A DNA stretch of 64,000 nucleotides from G963675935 sp963675935 (GTDB lineage: Bacteria > Planctomycetota > Planctomycetia > Pirellulales > Thermoguttaceae): positions 806,001 to 870,000 of the forward strand of contig CAXXPV010000003.1 of the NCBI GenBank assembly GCA_963675935.2. The letters run 5' to 3'. This document shows positions 7,258 through 15,076 of this stretch, in pieces. Both the position numbers and the translations under genes were made by a program. Below the pieces are notes generated by a model, which did no database searches, had not been told where the DNA came from, and worked only from the letters and a program-made list of their open reading frames with translations. The stretch's first letter is position 1, and every line of letters begins with the position of its first letter.

Positions 7258-9402
7258 ATGAGAAGGTTCCTACTTGGATTGCCGCTACTGGCGATGGTGC
7301 TGCTGGCCATCGCGGCAAGCACGGCGGATGCGTGCTACTGCGGCGCCGCGCGGTTCCGATGCTGCAAGGTTGCGTGCTGTGAACCCGTTTGCGAGCAGCA
7401 GTGCTGCACGGTCATGAAGACCTGCAAAGAGGTGGTGTACGAGAAACGGCAGTACACCTGCTACAAAACCTGCTTGGAGCGGGTTTGCGAGCAGAAAACT
7501 GTCAACTGCGTGAAGTACGTCCCCGAGACCTGCTATCGGGAATGCACTTACACGGTGTGCAAGCCGGTTTGGGAAACCCGAACCAAAGAGATTTGCTACA
7601 CGGTATGCAAGCCGGTTTGGGAAACCCGAACCAAAGAGATTTGCTACACGGTATGCAAGCCGGTTTGGGAAACCAAATCGAAGGAAGTTTGCTACACGGT
7701 GTGCAAGCCGGTCTGGGAAACCCGGACGAAGGAGTATTGCTACACGGTGTGCAAGCCGGTCTATGAGACCCGGACGAAAGAGTATTGCTACACGGTGTGC
7801 AAGCCGGTCTATGAGACCCGCACCAAAGAGTATTGCTACACGACGTGCAAACCGGTTTGGGAAACCAAATCGAAGGAAGTTTGCTACACGGTATGCAAGC
7901 CGGTCTATGAGACCCGCACCAAGGAGTATTGCTACACGGTGTGCAAGCCGGTCTACGAGACCCGCACCAAGGAGTATTGCTACACGGTGTGCAAGCCGGT
8001 CTATGAGACCCGGACGAAGGAGTATTGCTACACGGTGTGCAAGCCGGTTTGGGAAACCAAATCGAAGGAAGTTTGCTACACGGTGTGCAAGCCGGTGATG
8101 GAAACCCGGACGAAGGAGATCTGCTACACGGTGTGCAAGCCGGTGTACGAGACCCGCGAGAAGGTTTGCCAATATACGGTGTGCAAGCCGGTTTGGGAAA
8201 CCAAGACCAAGGAGATTTGCTACACGGTGTGCAAGCCGGTCCACGAGACCCGCGAGCGTGAGGTGTGCTACACGGTGTGCAAGCCGGTGAATTACACCAA
8301 GACGATCAAGGTTTGCAGCGGACATTGGGAGACTCGGGTTTCCTGCTGTGCTCCGGCCTGCAATCCTTGCGACGCCTGCGCCCCGTGCGCCCCGGTTACG
8401 CAGTGCCGCGTGTGGGTTCCTGAAATTCAGGAACGTCAGATCGAGTGCGTGAAGTACGTCAGCGAGACGTGCGTGAAGAAGGTTCCGTACACCGTCTGCA
8501 AGATGGTGCCCGAGACCCGCGTGAAGACCTGCACCTATCAGGTCTGCCACATTGAAAAGGAACTCTGCGAGAAGCGGACTCCTTACACGGTTTGCAAGAT
8601 GGTTCCCGAGCAGCGTGTGAAGACCTGCACCTATCAGGTTTGCAAGATGGTGCCCGAGACCCGCGTGAAGACGGTGTGCTGGAAGGAATGCCACATGGTT
8701 CGCGAGAACCACGTGAAGACCTGCACGTACACCGTTTGCAAGATGGTTCCCGAGCAGCGAGTGAAGACCTGCACCTACACGGTTTGCAAGATGGTTCCCG
8801 AGCAGAGAGTGAAGACCTGCACGTACCAGGTTTGCAAGATGGTGCCGGAGACTCGCGTGAAGACGGTGTGCTGGAAGGAATGCCACATGGTTCGCGAGAA
8901 CCACGTGAAGACCTGCACGTACACCGTTTGCAAGATGGTTCCCGAGCAGCGGGTGAAGACCTGCACCTATACGGTTTGCAAGATGGTTCCCGAGCAGAGA
9001 GTGAAGACCTGCACGTACCAGGTTTGCAAGATGGTGCCGGAGACTCGCGTGAAGACGGTGTGCTGGAAGGAATGCCACATGGTTCGCGAGAACTGCGTGA
9101 AGACCTGCACGTACAAGGTCTGCAAGATGGTTCCCGAGACCCGTGTGAAGACTTGCTGCTACAAGGTTTGCCACATGGTTTCGGAGCAGCGCGTCAAACA
9201 AGTGCCGTACACGGTGTGCAAGCCGGTGTGCTACACGAAGACGGTCAACTGCACGAAGTTGGTTCCGAAGCAAGTTGCCTACACGGTAACGAAGTGCGTC
9301 CCGGTGGTGGTTTGCAAGCAGGTTCCGGTGAAGGTTTACTGCCCGATGCCGACTTGCTGCGAAGCTCCGAAGGCGTGCGCTCCGGTTGGCTGCGGCAGCT
9401 AG
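7258..9402 (+). CDS. Secreted cysteine-rich YTV-repeat protein
   Basis: A 714-residue exported protein with signal peptide MRRFLLGLPLLAMVLLAIAA, probably cut near ADA-CYCG. By my count about 98 cysteines (near 14%). Residues 98-353 are sixteen exact 16-residue units of the form YTVCKPVYETRTKEYC. Residues 411-650 are fifteen 16-residue units of the form YTVCKMVPEQRVKTCT, in which a higher-order 64-residue (192-bp) block is copied. A Cys/Pro spacer separates the arrays. YTV domains are a planctomycete-specific family reported in cell-wall preparations of Rhodopirellula. Inference: a disulfide-linked envelope protein. GGAGG lies at SD distance. Confidence 0.92.
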   Translation: MRRFLLGLPLLAMVLLAIAASTADACYCGAARFRCCKVACCEPVCEQQCCTVMKTCKEVVYEKRQYTCYKTCLERVCEQKTVNCVKYVPETCYRECTYTVCKPVWETRTKEICYTVCKPVWETRTKEICYTVCKPVWETKSKEVCYTVCKPVWETRTKEYCYTVCKPVYETRTKEYCYTVCKPVYETRTKEYCYTTCKPVWETKSKEVCYTVCKPVYETRTKEYCYTVCKPVYETRTKEYCYTVCKPVYETRTKEYCYTVCKPVWETKSKEVCYTVCKPVMETRTKEICYTVCKPVYETREKVCQYTVCKPVWETKTKEICYTVCKPVHETREREVCYTVCKPVNYTKTIKVCSGHWETRVSCCAPACNPCDACAPCAPVTQCRVWVPEIQERQIECVKYVSETCVKKVPYTVCKMVPETRVKTCTYQVCHIEKELCEKRTPYTVCKMVPEQRVKTCTYQVCKMVPETRVKTVCWKECHMVRENHVKTCTYTVCKMVPEQRVKTCTYTVCKMVPEQRVKTCTYQVCKMVPETRVKTVCWKECHMVRENHVKTCTYTVCKMVPEQRVKTCTYTVCKMVPEQRVKTCTYQVCKMVPETRVKTVCWKECHMVRENCVKTCTYKVCKMVPETRVKTCCYKVCHMVSEQRVKQVPYTVCKPVCYTKTVNCTKLVPKQVAYTVTKCVPVVVCKQVPVKVYCPMPTCCEAPKACAPVGCGS
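7549..8316 (+). repeat. 48-bp tandem array A in the YTV gene
   Basis: Sixteen 48-bp units in frame, encoding YTVCKPV(W/Y)ET(R/K)(T/S)KE(I/V/Y)C. Synonymous sites are close to identical between many units, indicating recent unequal exchange or conversion. Confidence 0.92.
8488..9207 (+). repeat. 48-bp tandem array B with 192-bp superrepeat
   Basis: Fifteen 48-bp units. The segment starting CGCGAGAAC recurs at 8701, 8893 and 9085, that is every 192 bp, showing duplication in blocks of four units. Confidence 0.9.
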
Positions 9403-9460
9403 TTAGTCGATGTTGAAAACGCCTTCCCGCAACCGGCGGAAGGCTTGGTCAAAGTACCAC

Positions 9461-9502
9461 CGGCGGCCGAACCCCTCCAAAAGGTTCGGCCGCCGTTTTT
9501 TC
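9461..9502 (+). terminator. Rho-independent terminator of the YTV gene
   Basis: CGGCGGCCGAACC pairs with GGTTCGGCCGCCG and is followed by TTTTTT, about 60 bp after the YTV stop. A smaller hairpin (GCCTTCCCGC / GCGGAAGGC) precedes it at about 9421-9444. Confidence 0.9.
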
Positions 9503-9531
9503 TTGGGTGATCGTGGTTCGGCCGTGGACCG

Positions 9532-9600
9532 TTTAGCCGGCGAACTTGTTCGCCGTGTTTGGGGCGGCATCCGACGCGGCGAGCAAGCTCGCCGGCTAAA
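9532..9600. repeat. R1 inverted-repeat element
   Basis: TTTAGCCGGCGAACTTGTTC facing GAGCAAGCTCGCCGGCTAAA, with a spacer of about 30 bp. The rest of the gap from 9403 to 9796 has no gene. Confidence 0.85.
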
Positions 9601-9796
9601 TGGCGAGGACTCTCGACTCCTTTCCCCCCATTTCCGGCTAAAGCCGGTACGACGAACGAAAACTCTTGCCAATCGGCCGTTGACGCGGCATACTGACTCT
9701 TCTGTCTGCAATCCGCAAATGCCAAGCAGACTGTGAAAAACTTTTCCCGCGGCGGTGTCTCTATTCCGTTGGCACAGTCGCCGCGAGACACACACG

Positions 9797-10318
9797 ATGG
9801 GCAACCTTGCTCCAGAGGCCGTAACACGGCTGTGGGACGAACACGGCGCAGCCCTGACGCTGTATGCCCGGCAGTGGTGCGACGCGCCCGAGGATGTCGT
9901 CCAAGAGACGTTTTTGCTCCTCGTGCGGCAATCGCCGGCGCCGGAGAATCCTGTCGGCTGGCTCTATCGGGTGGTCCGCAATCGGGCGATCAACGCCGCG
10001 CGGTCGCGTGGGCGGCGGTCGCGCCGCGAAAATGCCGTCGCCGCTCGCGGAGAGCCGTGGTTTTTTTCGACCGAGGGCGACCGGCTCGACGCCATCGCGG
10101 CGACCGAGGCCCTCGAACAACTTCCGATCGAACAGCGCGAGGCGATTGTCGCCCGGGTGTGGGGTGGGTTGTCGTTCGACGAAATCGCGGCCGTCTGCGG
10201 CGATTCGTTGAGCACGGTCTACCGCCGCTACCAGGCGGGGCTTTCCGCTCTGCGGGAAAGGCTAGGGGAATCATGTCTGGCAAAGAAAAAGAAATCGGGA
10301 ACGAAAACAACGAATTGA
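9797..10318 (+). CDS. ECF-type RNA polymerase sigma factor
   Basis: A 173-residue sigma-70 family protein with region 2 (APEDVVQETFLLLVRQ, about residues 33-48, and GWLYRVVRNRAINAARS) and region 4 (LPIEQREAIVARVWGGLSFD, then SLSTVYRRYQAGLSALRERL, about 110-158). There is no region 1 or 3. The ATG at 9797 fits the family start; the upstream extension is not needed. It overlaps the next gene by 46 nt, the arrangement expected of a sigma factor with its membrane regulator. The regulon is unknown. Confidence 0.88.
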   Translation: MGNLAPEAVTRLWDEHGAALTLYARQWCDAPEDVVQETFLLLVRQSPAPENPVGWLYRVVRNRAINAARSRGRRSRRENAVAARGEPWFFSTEGDRLDAIAATEALEQLPIEQREAIVARVWGGLSFDEIAAVCGDSLSTVYRRYQAGLSALRERLGESCLAKKKKSGTKTTN

Positions 10319-11085
10319 AGGCGTTCGAGGCGGCCTTGGCCTCGCTTCGGCCTCGCGCCGATCGGCTCGACGACGCTTCGTGGCGCGACGTGCTGGCCAA
10401 GGAGGCGGCGATGGCTGCCAATAGCAGGAGGCTAACAGCCAATAGCCGAGGACTAACAGCCAATAGCCGGAGGCTAACAGCCTCCGGTGGGGCGCCTCGC
10501 AAGTCGCGATCCTTCCGCGGGCTGTTAGTCCCCGGCTATTGGAATTCTCTATTTCACGGAAGCAAGCCACAAAGCGAGTACGACACGGCGTGCAGCGATC
10601 CGTCGGGCCACGAGTTCGTTTGCATCCATTGCGGGAGCGTTGCCGTGATGAAACAGCGTCGGCGTTGGGTTTGGCCGACAGTGTCGGCGACGATGACGGC
10701 CGTCGCTGCCGCGTTGTTGATGATGCTCGCGGCCCGCTCCGAGCCGCAAGTCGCCGTGCGAGAAGGCGAACGCGACACGACTATGCCCACGGCGATGGTT
10801 GCCGAACGGCAAAACAGTTCAGACGTTTTGGCGAAGGAAAGATCGCCCGATTCTTGGATGGCGATGGCTGGGCGCGGCCGGCGCGATTCCGTGGGCGATG
10901 AAATGCCGTATTTAGCCTTGCGCGATCAGGTGCTTCGTTACGGGGTGGAATCGTGGAAGAGCCAGGCGTCGGCCGTCGCCGCGACGGCGAAAACATCGAC
11001 GACAAGCGAGATGGAAACGCCGCCTTTGAGCAATCGCGAGCAATTATATCGTTTATTGGAGCAGGAAGGAATGCGCGGTTCTTGA
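10273..11085 (+). CDS. Single-pass membrane protein, putative anti-sigma factor
   Basis: A 270-residue protein with a cytoplasmic N-terminal segment (residues 1-50, Glu/Ala-rich helix), one membrane span in WPTVSATMTAVAAALLMMLA (about residues 137-156), and an exported C-terminal part. It overlaps the sigma-factor 3' end by 46 nt in another frame, which supports an anti-sigma role. No zinc-finger anti-sigma motif (HXXXCXXC) is present; a CIHCGS stretch just before the span is the only Cys pair. Residues 51-91 are encoded by a dispersed R4-like repeat (10423-10545) and read NSRRLTANSRGLTANSRRLT, so part of the N-terminal domain is repeat-derived. Confidence 0.65.
   Translation: MSGKEKEIGNENNELKAFEAALASLRPRADRLDDASWRDVLAKEAAMAANSRRLTANSRGLTANSRRLTASGGAPRKSRSFRGLLVPGYWNSLFHGSKPQSEYDTACSDPSGHEFVCIHCGSVAVMKQRRRWVWPTVSATMTAVAAALLMMLAARSEPQVAVREGERDTTMPTAMVAERQNSSDVLAKERSPDSWMAMAGRGRRDSVGDEMPYLALRDQVLRYGVESWKSQASAVAATAKTSTTSEMETPPLSNREQLYRLLEQEGMRGS
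10423..10545. repeat. R4-like repeat inside a coding region
   Basis: AATAGCCGAGGACTAACAGC and variants three times, then GGCTGTTAGTCCCCGGCTAT in inverted orientation. It keeps the frame of the putative anti-sigma gene open. Confidence 0.75.
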
Positions 11086-11116
11086 ACCATTTGGAAGAGT
11101 TGATGTCGCGAGAAAA

Positions 11117-11193
11117 ATAGCCGGGGGCCAACGGCCCGCGGTGGGGAAACTTGACTCCGCGCACACTCCGGGATCTGTTAGCTCCCGGCTATT
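11117..11193. repeat. R4 inverted-repeat element
   Basis: ATAGCCGGGGGCCAACGGCC at one end and TTAGCTCCCGGCTATT at the other, directly upstream of the next gene. Confidence 0.8.
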
Positions 11194-11217
11194 AAAAGAC
11201 ACATGGGAGCCATAATC

Positions 11218-12702
11218 ATGCGACTAATTGCTGGAACCCTGTTGATGCTGACGGCCGTTTTCTCGCCGACGACGTTGTTCGGCCAAGTGACAAGCCTATC
11301 GCCGGCGAAAAAGCCGGCCGAAAACGAGAAGACGGCGCAAATTGTGCTGTATCCGATGGCCGCGCCGCGTCCGGCGTTGAAGTATCAACTTCTGCCGCCG
11401 TTTCTGGAGCGCCGGCCGGGCAACGCGGCGGTGTGGTGGAACCGACTCCTGGCCGAAAGAAACGTATTCTTCGACAGATGTTACAAGGAATGGGAAGAGT
11501 CGGGAACAATCGCCCAGTGGCTGGATATTCCCCTTGGCACGCCACAGGAAAAAGCGTATCGCGAAACGGATTTGGCCAAGGTCATTGACATTCTCCGCGG
11601 AGGTGGGATTTATTCCGACATGGAACGGGCGGCGCGCTTCGAGTCGTGCGATTGGCAATTGCCCGTCCGTGAAGGCAATTTTATTGCAATGCTACTGCCC
11701 GAGATACAGCAGTCTCGTATGTATGCGCGTCTGCTATCGGCGAAAGCGCGCCTAGAAATCGTCGAAGGCAAATATGCCGAGGCGGTGCGAACGCTTCAGA
11801 CCGGCTATGCCGAGGCGCGTCATGTTGCCCAAGGGCCGACACTCATCAACTCGCTGGTCGGTGTGACGATCGCGGGGCTTATGTCGTATCAGGTGCAGCA
11901 ATTTGTACAACAACCCGACGCTCCGAATCTGTATTGGGCCTTGAGCACGCTTCCGCGGCCGCTTGTCGATTTTCGGCCGGGCGGCGAGGCGGAGTCAAAC
12001 CTGCTCTATCTGCAATTGCCGGAACTTTGCGACCTCGACAAAAAACAACTGTCGCCGGAAGGATGGCGAGATTTGTTGAACAAAGTCGTGGCCGAAACCG
12101 GCCGATGCGGCTCGGATAATTACAACAGCCAAAAGATTACGGAGGCGGCCGCGCGGCTGTCGATCTTGCAAGGCTACCCTCGCGCGAAACGCTATTTGAT
12201 CGAACGGGGGCGCAACGCGGCCGAAGTCGAAGCCATGCCCGTCGCCCAAGTGATCCTGCTATACTCGTTGCAGGTTTACGACGAACTCAGTGAAGAGCAA
12301 TGCAAGTGGTTTTTTCTGCCGGCGGCCGAGGCCGGCGACGGACCGCAACGGACTGGATGGCAGGTCAACGAGGAGATTGCCGCACGGGAAATCATTCCCC
12401 TGGCCCACGTTTTTCTTCCAGCAACCGAGGCGGCCAAAAACGCCGAAACGCGGTGCGAGTGGCAAATCGCCACGCTTCGTATATTCGAGGCCCTGCGGCT
12501 TTACGCCGCCGCGCACGACGGCCGCTTGCCCGAGCGATTGAGCGACATCACGGAAGTGCCCATTCCGATGAACCCCTCCGACGGCAAGCCGTTCAGCTAC
12601 GAACGGCAGGGCAATAAAGCATTTCTGACATCGGGAAAGCATCCGTCGGGCGACTTCATGCCCGGACGCTTTGAAATTACGCTGATGCCGAAAGCGAAAT
12701 AG
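11218..12702 (+). CDS. Secreted hypothetical protein
   Basis: A 494-residue exported protein opening MRLIAGTLLMLTAVFSPTTL, a signal peptide. The body is helical and contains Trp/Tyr-rich segments such as RPGNAAVWWNRLLAE and KARLEIVEGKYAEAVRTLQT, the latter TPR-like. The C-terminal part (IATLRIFEALRLYAAAHDGR followed by LPERLSDI) resembles a motif common in planctomycete secreted proteins. The ATG at 11218 is chosen over 11203 because GGGAG sits at SD spacing before it. It follows the sigma/anti-sigma pair and precedes the DUF1559-type gene by 21 nt, so it may share their transcript. Function unknown. Confidence 0.75.
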   Translation: MRLIAGTLLMLTAVFSPTTLFGQVTSLSPAKKPAENEKTAQIVLYPMAAPRPALKYQLLPPFLERRPGNAAVWWNRLLAERNVFFDRCYKEWEESGTIAQWLDIPLGTPQEKAYRETDLAKVIDILRGGGIYSDMERAARFESCDWQLPVREGNFIAMLLPEIQQSRMYARLLSAKARLEIVEGKYAEAVRTLQTGYAEARHVAQGPTLINSLVGVTIAGLMSYQVQQFVQQPDAPNLYWALSTLPRPLVDFRPGGEAESNLLYLQLPELCDLDKKQLSPEGWRDLLNKVVAETGRCGSDNYNSQKITEAAARLSILQGYPRAKRYLIERGRNAAEVEAMPVAQVILLYSLQVYDELSEEQCKWFFLPAAEAGDGPQRTGWQVNEEIAAREIIPLAHVFLPATEAAKNAETRCEWQIATLRIFEALRLYAAAHDGRLPERLSDITEVPIPMNPSDGKPFSYERQGNKAFLTSGKHPSGDFMPGRFEITLMPKAK

Positions 12703-12723
12703 ATCCATTTAAGGAACCTCACG

Positions 12724-14622
12724 ATGAAATCGTCAATCCAGGCGCAAGTTGCACACAGCAGGGGCGTTCACGCCCCTTGTCCGCCGAAGGCGGTATTAGG
12801 CTCGGCGTTTACGCCGAGTTTGGGAGATGCGCGAACGACGGGGTGTCAGGCCCGTTCACGGGCCTCGTGGTTCCCGGCGGGCAGGACGCCCGTGAACGGG
12901 CGTGACAATTCCAAAACAACGAACGAAACCGATGCGGTCTCCTCTCCACCCGTGCTAAAGCACGGGCCTAATATCGCCTTCGGCGGAAACGCCCGTGAAC
13001 GGGCGTACGATCTATCGACGGTGTTGCGCCGTTTGTGCAACATTGTATTTCTCGCGTTCTTCGGCGGAAACGCCAGTGAAAGGGCGTACGTCATTGGCAC
13101 GTTCCTATCCATTCTTGCCGTTGCATCCATGACGGTTGCGGCCGAACCGGCGTTTGACGCCGCGGCGCGGGCGAAGGCGGTTGCCCCGTTCGTCGAAGAT
13201 GGAACGCTGGTTGTTGCTCGTGTCGATCTCACGCGGATTGCCTCGCAGCCGGCCTTCGATTTTGTCAAACGCCTATGGCCCTACGCCCCGCTCGATGTGA
13301 CCAGCGGCGTGGCCGCGAAACGGTTGGATTCGATGCGCGAGGCCGGCATGAAGGAGTTCTATCTCGTGGGGCCTGTCGGCGGCGGATTGCAACCGCGGAT
13401 GCTGATGGCCATTCCCATTGCGTCCAACGATCAAGAAAAGGCCATTCGCACGGTTCTCGATCTTCAAGGCAATGCAGCCCGAACGACCAGCGGCGCCTTG
13501 GTATTTGTCACACCGAGCCAGAATTGGCGTGAAAGTGTGCCGCCGAAAGAATTCCACCCCGTCGATCGGCCTGAGTTGGCGGCGGCGTTCCAAGCGGCCG
13601 GCGACACTGCCGTGCAGATCGTTCTGGTTGCATCGCCCGACAGCCGCCGGGTTGCCGAAGAGTTGATGCCGCAATTGCCCGCTTGGCTCGGCGGCGGGCC
13701 ATGTTCCACATTCACTCGGGGCGTTCGGTGGGCGGCCGTGGGCATGAACTTCCCGCCGCACGAGTCGATGCGGCTGGTTGTCCAGTCGTCCGACGCCGCG
13801 ACGGCCGAATCGCTCCGCATCAAACTGGCCGAAGTGCTGAAGTCGATTGGACAGTTGAAAAAAGTCCGCGAAGTCGTGCCGAAATACGACGAGGTCGCCG
13901 CGTTGCTCGCGCCCACGGTGGAAGGCGACCGGCTCGTGCTCGATTGGAACGAGACGAATCGGGGGATGGAGAAGTTGGTGGAGACCGTCGAGCCACATAT
14001 CGACCAGTTGCGGGCGGCAGCGACACGCGGCAAGTCGGTAAACAATCTTAAACAGCTCGGTTTGGCGATGCACAACTACGCCCAGGCGAACAAGCAGTTT
14101 CCGCTGCCGGTCAGTCGTGGCCCCGACGGCAAGCCGCTCTTGAGTTGGCGGGTGATGATACTGCCGTTCATCGACGGAACGGGCTTGTATAAGCAGTTCC
14201 ATCTCGACGAGCCGTGGCACAGCGAACATAACCGGAAACTCATCGCCAAAATGCCGGAAATCTACCGGCTGCCAACCTCGAAAACCGAGCGGGGCAGGAC
14301 GAATTACCTGTTGCCGGTCGGCGGCGGCGCGGCTTTCGACACCGACAAACAGACCTTATTCAAAGACTTTAAAGACGGCTTGTCGAACACGATTATGATC
14401 GTCGAGGTGGACGACTCGCATGCGGTCGAGTGGACCAAGCCGGACGATTGGGCGTTTGACCCCAAAGAGCCGGCAAAGGGACTCGGCCGTTTCTTTGACG
14501 GCGGTTTCAATGCGACGATTTGCGATGGTTCCGTCCTCTTGATTGCGTGGCCACAAAGCCCGAAAGACATCGGCAGGCTTCGCGCCCTGTTCACCCGCGA
14601 CGGCGGCGAAGTGATGGAGTAG
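12724..14622 (+). CDS. DUF1559-type secreted protein with repeat insertion near the N-terminus
   Basis: A 632-residue ORF. The C-terminal third carries the DUF1559 signature: VNNLKQLGLAMHNYAQANKQ at about residue 440, a later GLSNTIMIVEV, and FFDGGFNATICDGSV near the end. An AAGGA SD precedes the ATG at 12724. Residues about 10-120 are translated repeat DNA (R6 element 12759-13008 plus a decayed fragment at 13060-13092). The hydrophobic IGTFLSILAVASMTVAAEPA that looks like the real signal-peptide core comes only after it, at about residues 123-142. The repeat therefore separates the start codon from the export signal. Export of the present product is doubtful unless an internal start is used. 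Confidence 0.75.
   Translation: MKSSIQAQVAHSRGVHAPCPPKAVLGSAFTPSLGDARTTGCQARSRASWFPAGRTPVNGRDNSKTTNETDAVSSPPVLKHGPNIAFGGNARERAYDLSTVLRRLCNIVFLAFFGGNASERAYVIGTFLSILAVASMTVAAEPAFDAAARAKAVAPFVEDGTLVVARVDLTRIASQPAFDFVKRLWPYAPLDVTSGVAAKRLDSMREAGMKEFYLVGPVGGGLQPRMLMAIPIASNDQEKAIRTVLDLQGNAARTTSGALVFVTPSQNWRESVPPKEFHPVDRPELAAAFQAAGDTAVQIVLVASPDSRRVAEELMPQLPAWLGGGPCSTFTRGVRWAAVGMNFPPHESMRLVVQSSDAATAESLRIKLAEVLKSIGQLKKVREVVPKYDEVAALLAPTVEGDRLVLDWNETNRGMEKLVETVEPHIDQLRAAATRGKSVNNLKQLGLAMHNYAQANKQFPLPVSRGPDGKPLLSWRVMILPFIDGTGLYKQFHLDEPWHSEHNRKLIAKMPEIYRLPTSKTERGRTNYLLPVGGGAAFDTDKQTLFKDFKDGLSNTIMIVEVDDSHAVEWTKPDDWAFDPKEPAKGLGRFFDGGFNATICDGSVLLIAWPQSPKDIGRLRALFTRDGGEVME
12759..13008 (+). repeat. R6 composite repeat, copy 1 (inside a gene)
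   Basis: About 250 bp of ordered hairpins: GGGGCGTTCACGCCCC; a TTGTCCGCCGAAGGCGG block; CTCGGCGTTTACGCCGAG; AGGCCCGTTCACGGGCCT; ACGCCCGTGAACGGGCGT; CCCGTGCTAAAGCACGGG; and a final ACGCCCGTGAACGGGCGT. It aligns end to end with the reverse complement of 25068-25307. Confidence 0.85.
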
Positions 14623-14793
14623 TGAATTTGTAGAACGGAATGACGGCAAGAACTACTTGGTCGGGGGGGTAGTCCTGGTCGTTTTTTTGGCGCAATCGCA
14701 TGGGAAAAGCAAGTAGCCCGAATCGGGGGGGGTAAATCTCCTATCGCCGATTTCGTATGCCATTCCTGCTCGTTTTGCAGAAGGCCCCGCCCA

Positions 14794-14871
14794 GTAGGTC
14801 CCGCCTGCCGGGCGGGACTTGGCACGGCGATTTAACGCAAACATTTCATCCCGTCCGGCAGGCGGGATATA
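14794..14871. repeat. R5 hairpin pair
   Basis: GTAGGTCCCGCCTGCCGGGC at 14794 and CCGTCCGGCAGGCGGGATA near 14851, in opposite orientation around a short spacer. Confidence 0.65.
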
Positions 14872-14951
14872 CCAAATGAGGGCAAATCAACAAGCCTCAG
14901 AAAATCGCTGGTTTACGCCCCTTGTCCGTCTGCGGCGGAAACGCCCGTGAA

Positions 14952-15006
14952 GAGATCGTCCGCCTTTCTCGCGTGAAATGTGGGCGATGTTTTTATCCTG
15001 AAGGAC
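14952..15006 (+). repeat. R10 element, copy 1
   Basis: GAGATCGTCCGCCTTTCTCG, then a TGTGGGCGATGTTTTTATCC block. The same order of blocks recurs at 41307-41360. Confidence 0.6.
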
Positions 15007-15028
15007 TAACAATGCGTTTCGGTTGTCT

Positions 15029-15062
15029 CCATGCCCACGCTTGTCGTGGGCATGTTTTTTAT
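15029..15062 (+). terminator. Hairpin with T-run just before the TPR/HEAT gene
   Basis: CCATGCCCACG pairs with CGTGGGCATG and is followed by TTTTTT. It ends about 15 nt before the ATG at 15077, so it could act as a terminator, an attenuator or merely a repeat. Confidence 0.5.
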
Positions 15063-15076
15063 GCTATCTTGACGGC

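Larger units (their letters stand above)
14623..15076. other. Intergenic region packed with repeats
   Basis: 454 bp with no supported gene. It holds an R5 pair (14794-14819 and about 14851-14871), a decayed R6 end (about 14920-14950), an R10 copy (14952-15006), and a hairpin with a T-run (15029-15062). Confidence 0.7.

Noticed and set aside
7285..9273. A 662-residue open frame antisense to the YTV gene, and other long frames there
   Set aside because: A 48-bp periodic array keeps any stop-free frame open. The forward strand has signal peptide, SD and terminator; the antisense has none.
9733..10272. N-terminal extension of the anti-sigma frame through the sigma-factor gene
   Set aside because: It would read the sigma gene in another frame; ATG at 10273 gives a proper start with overlap.
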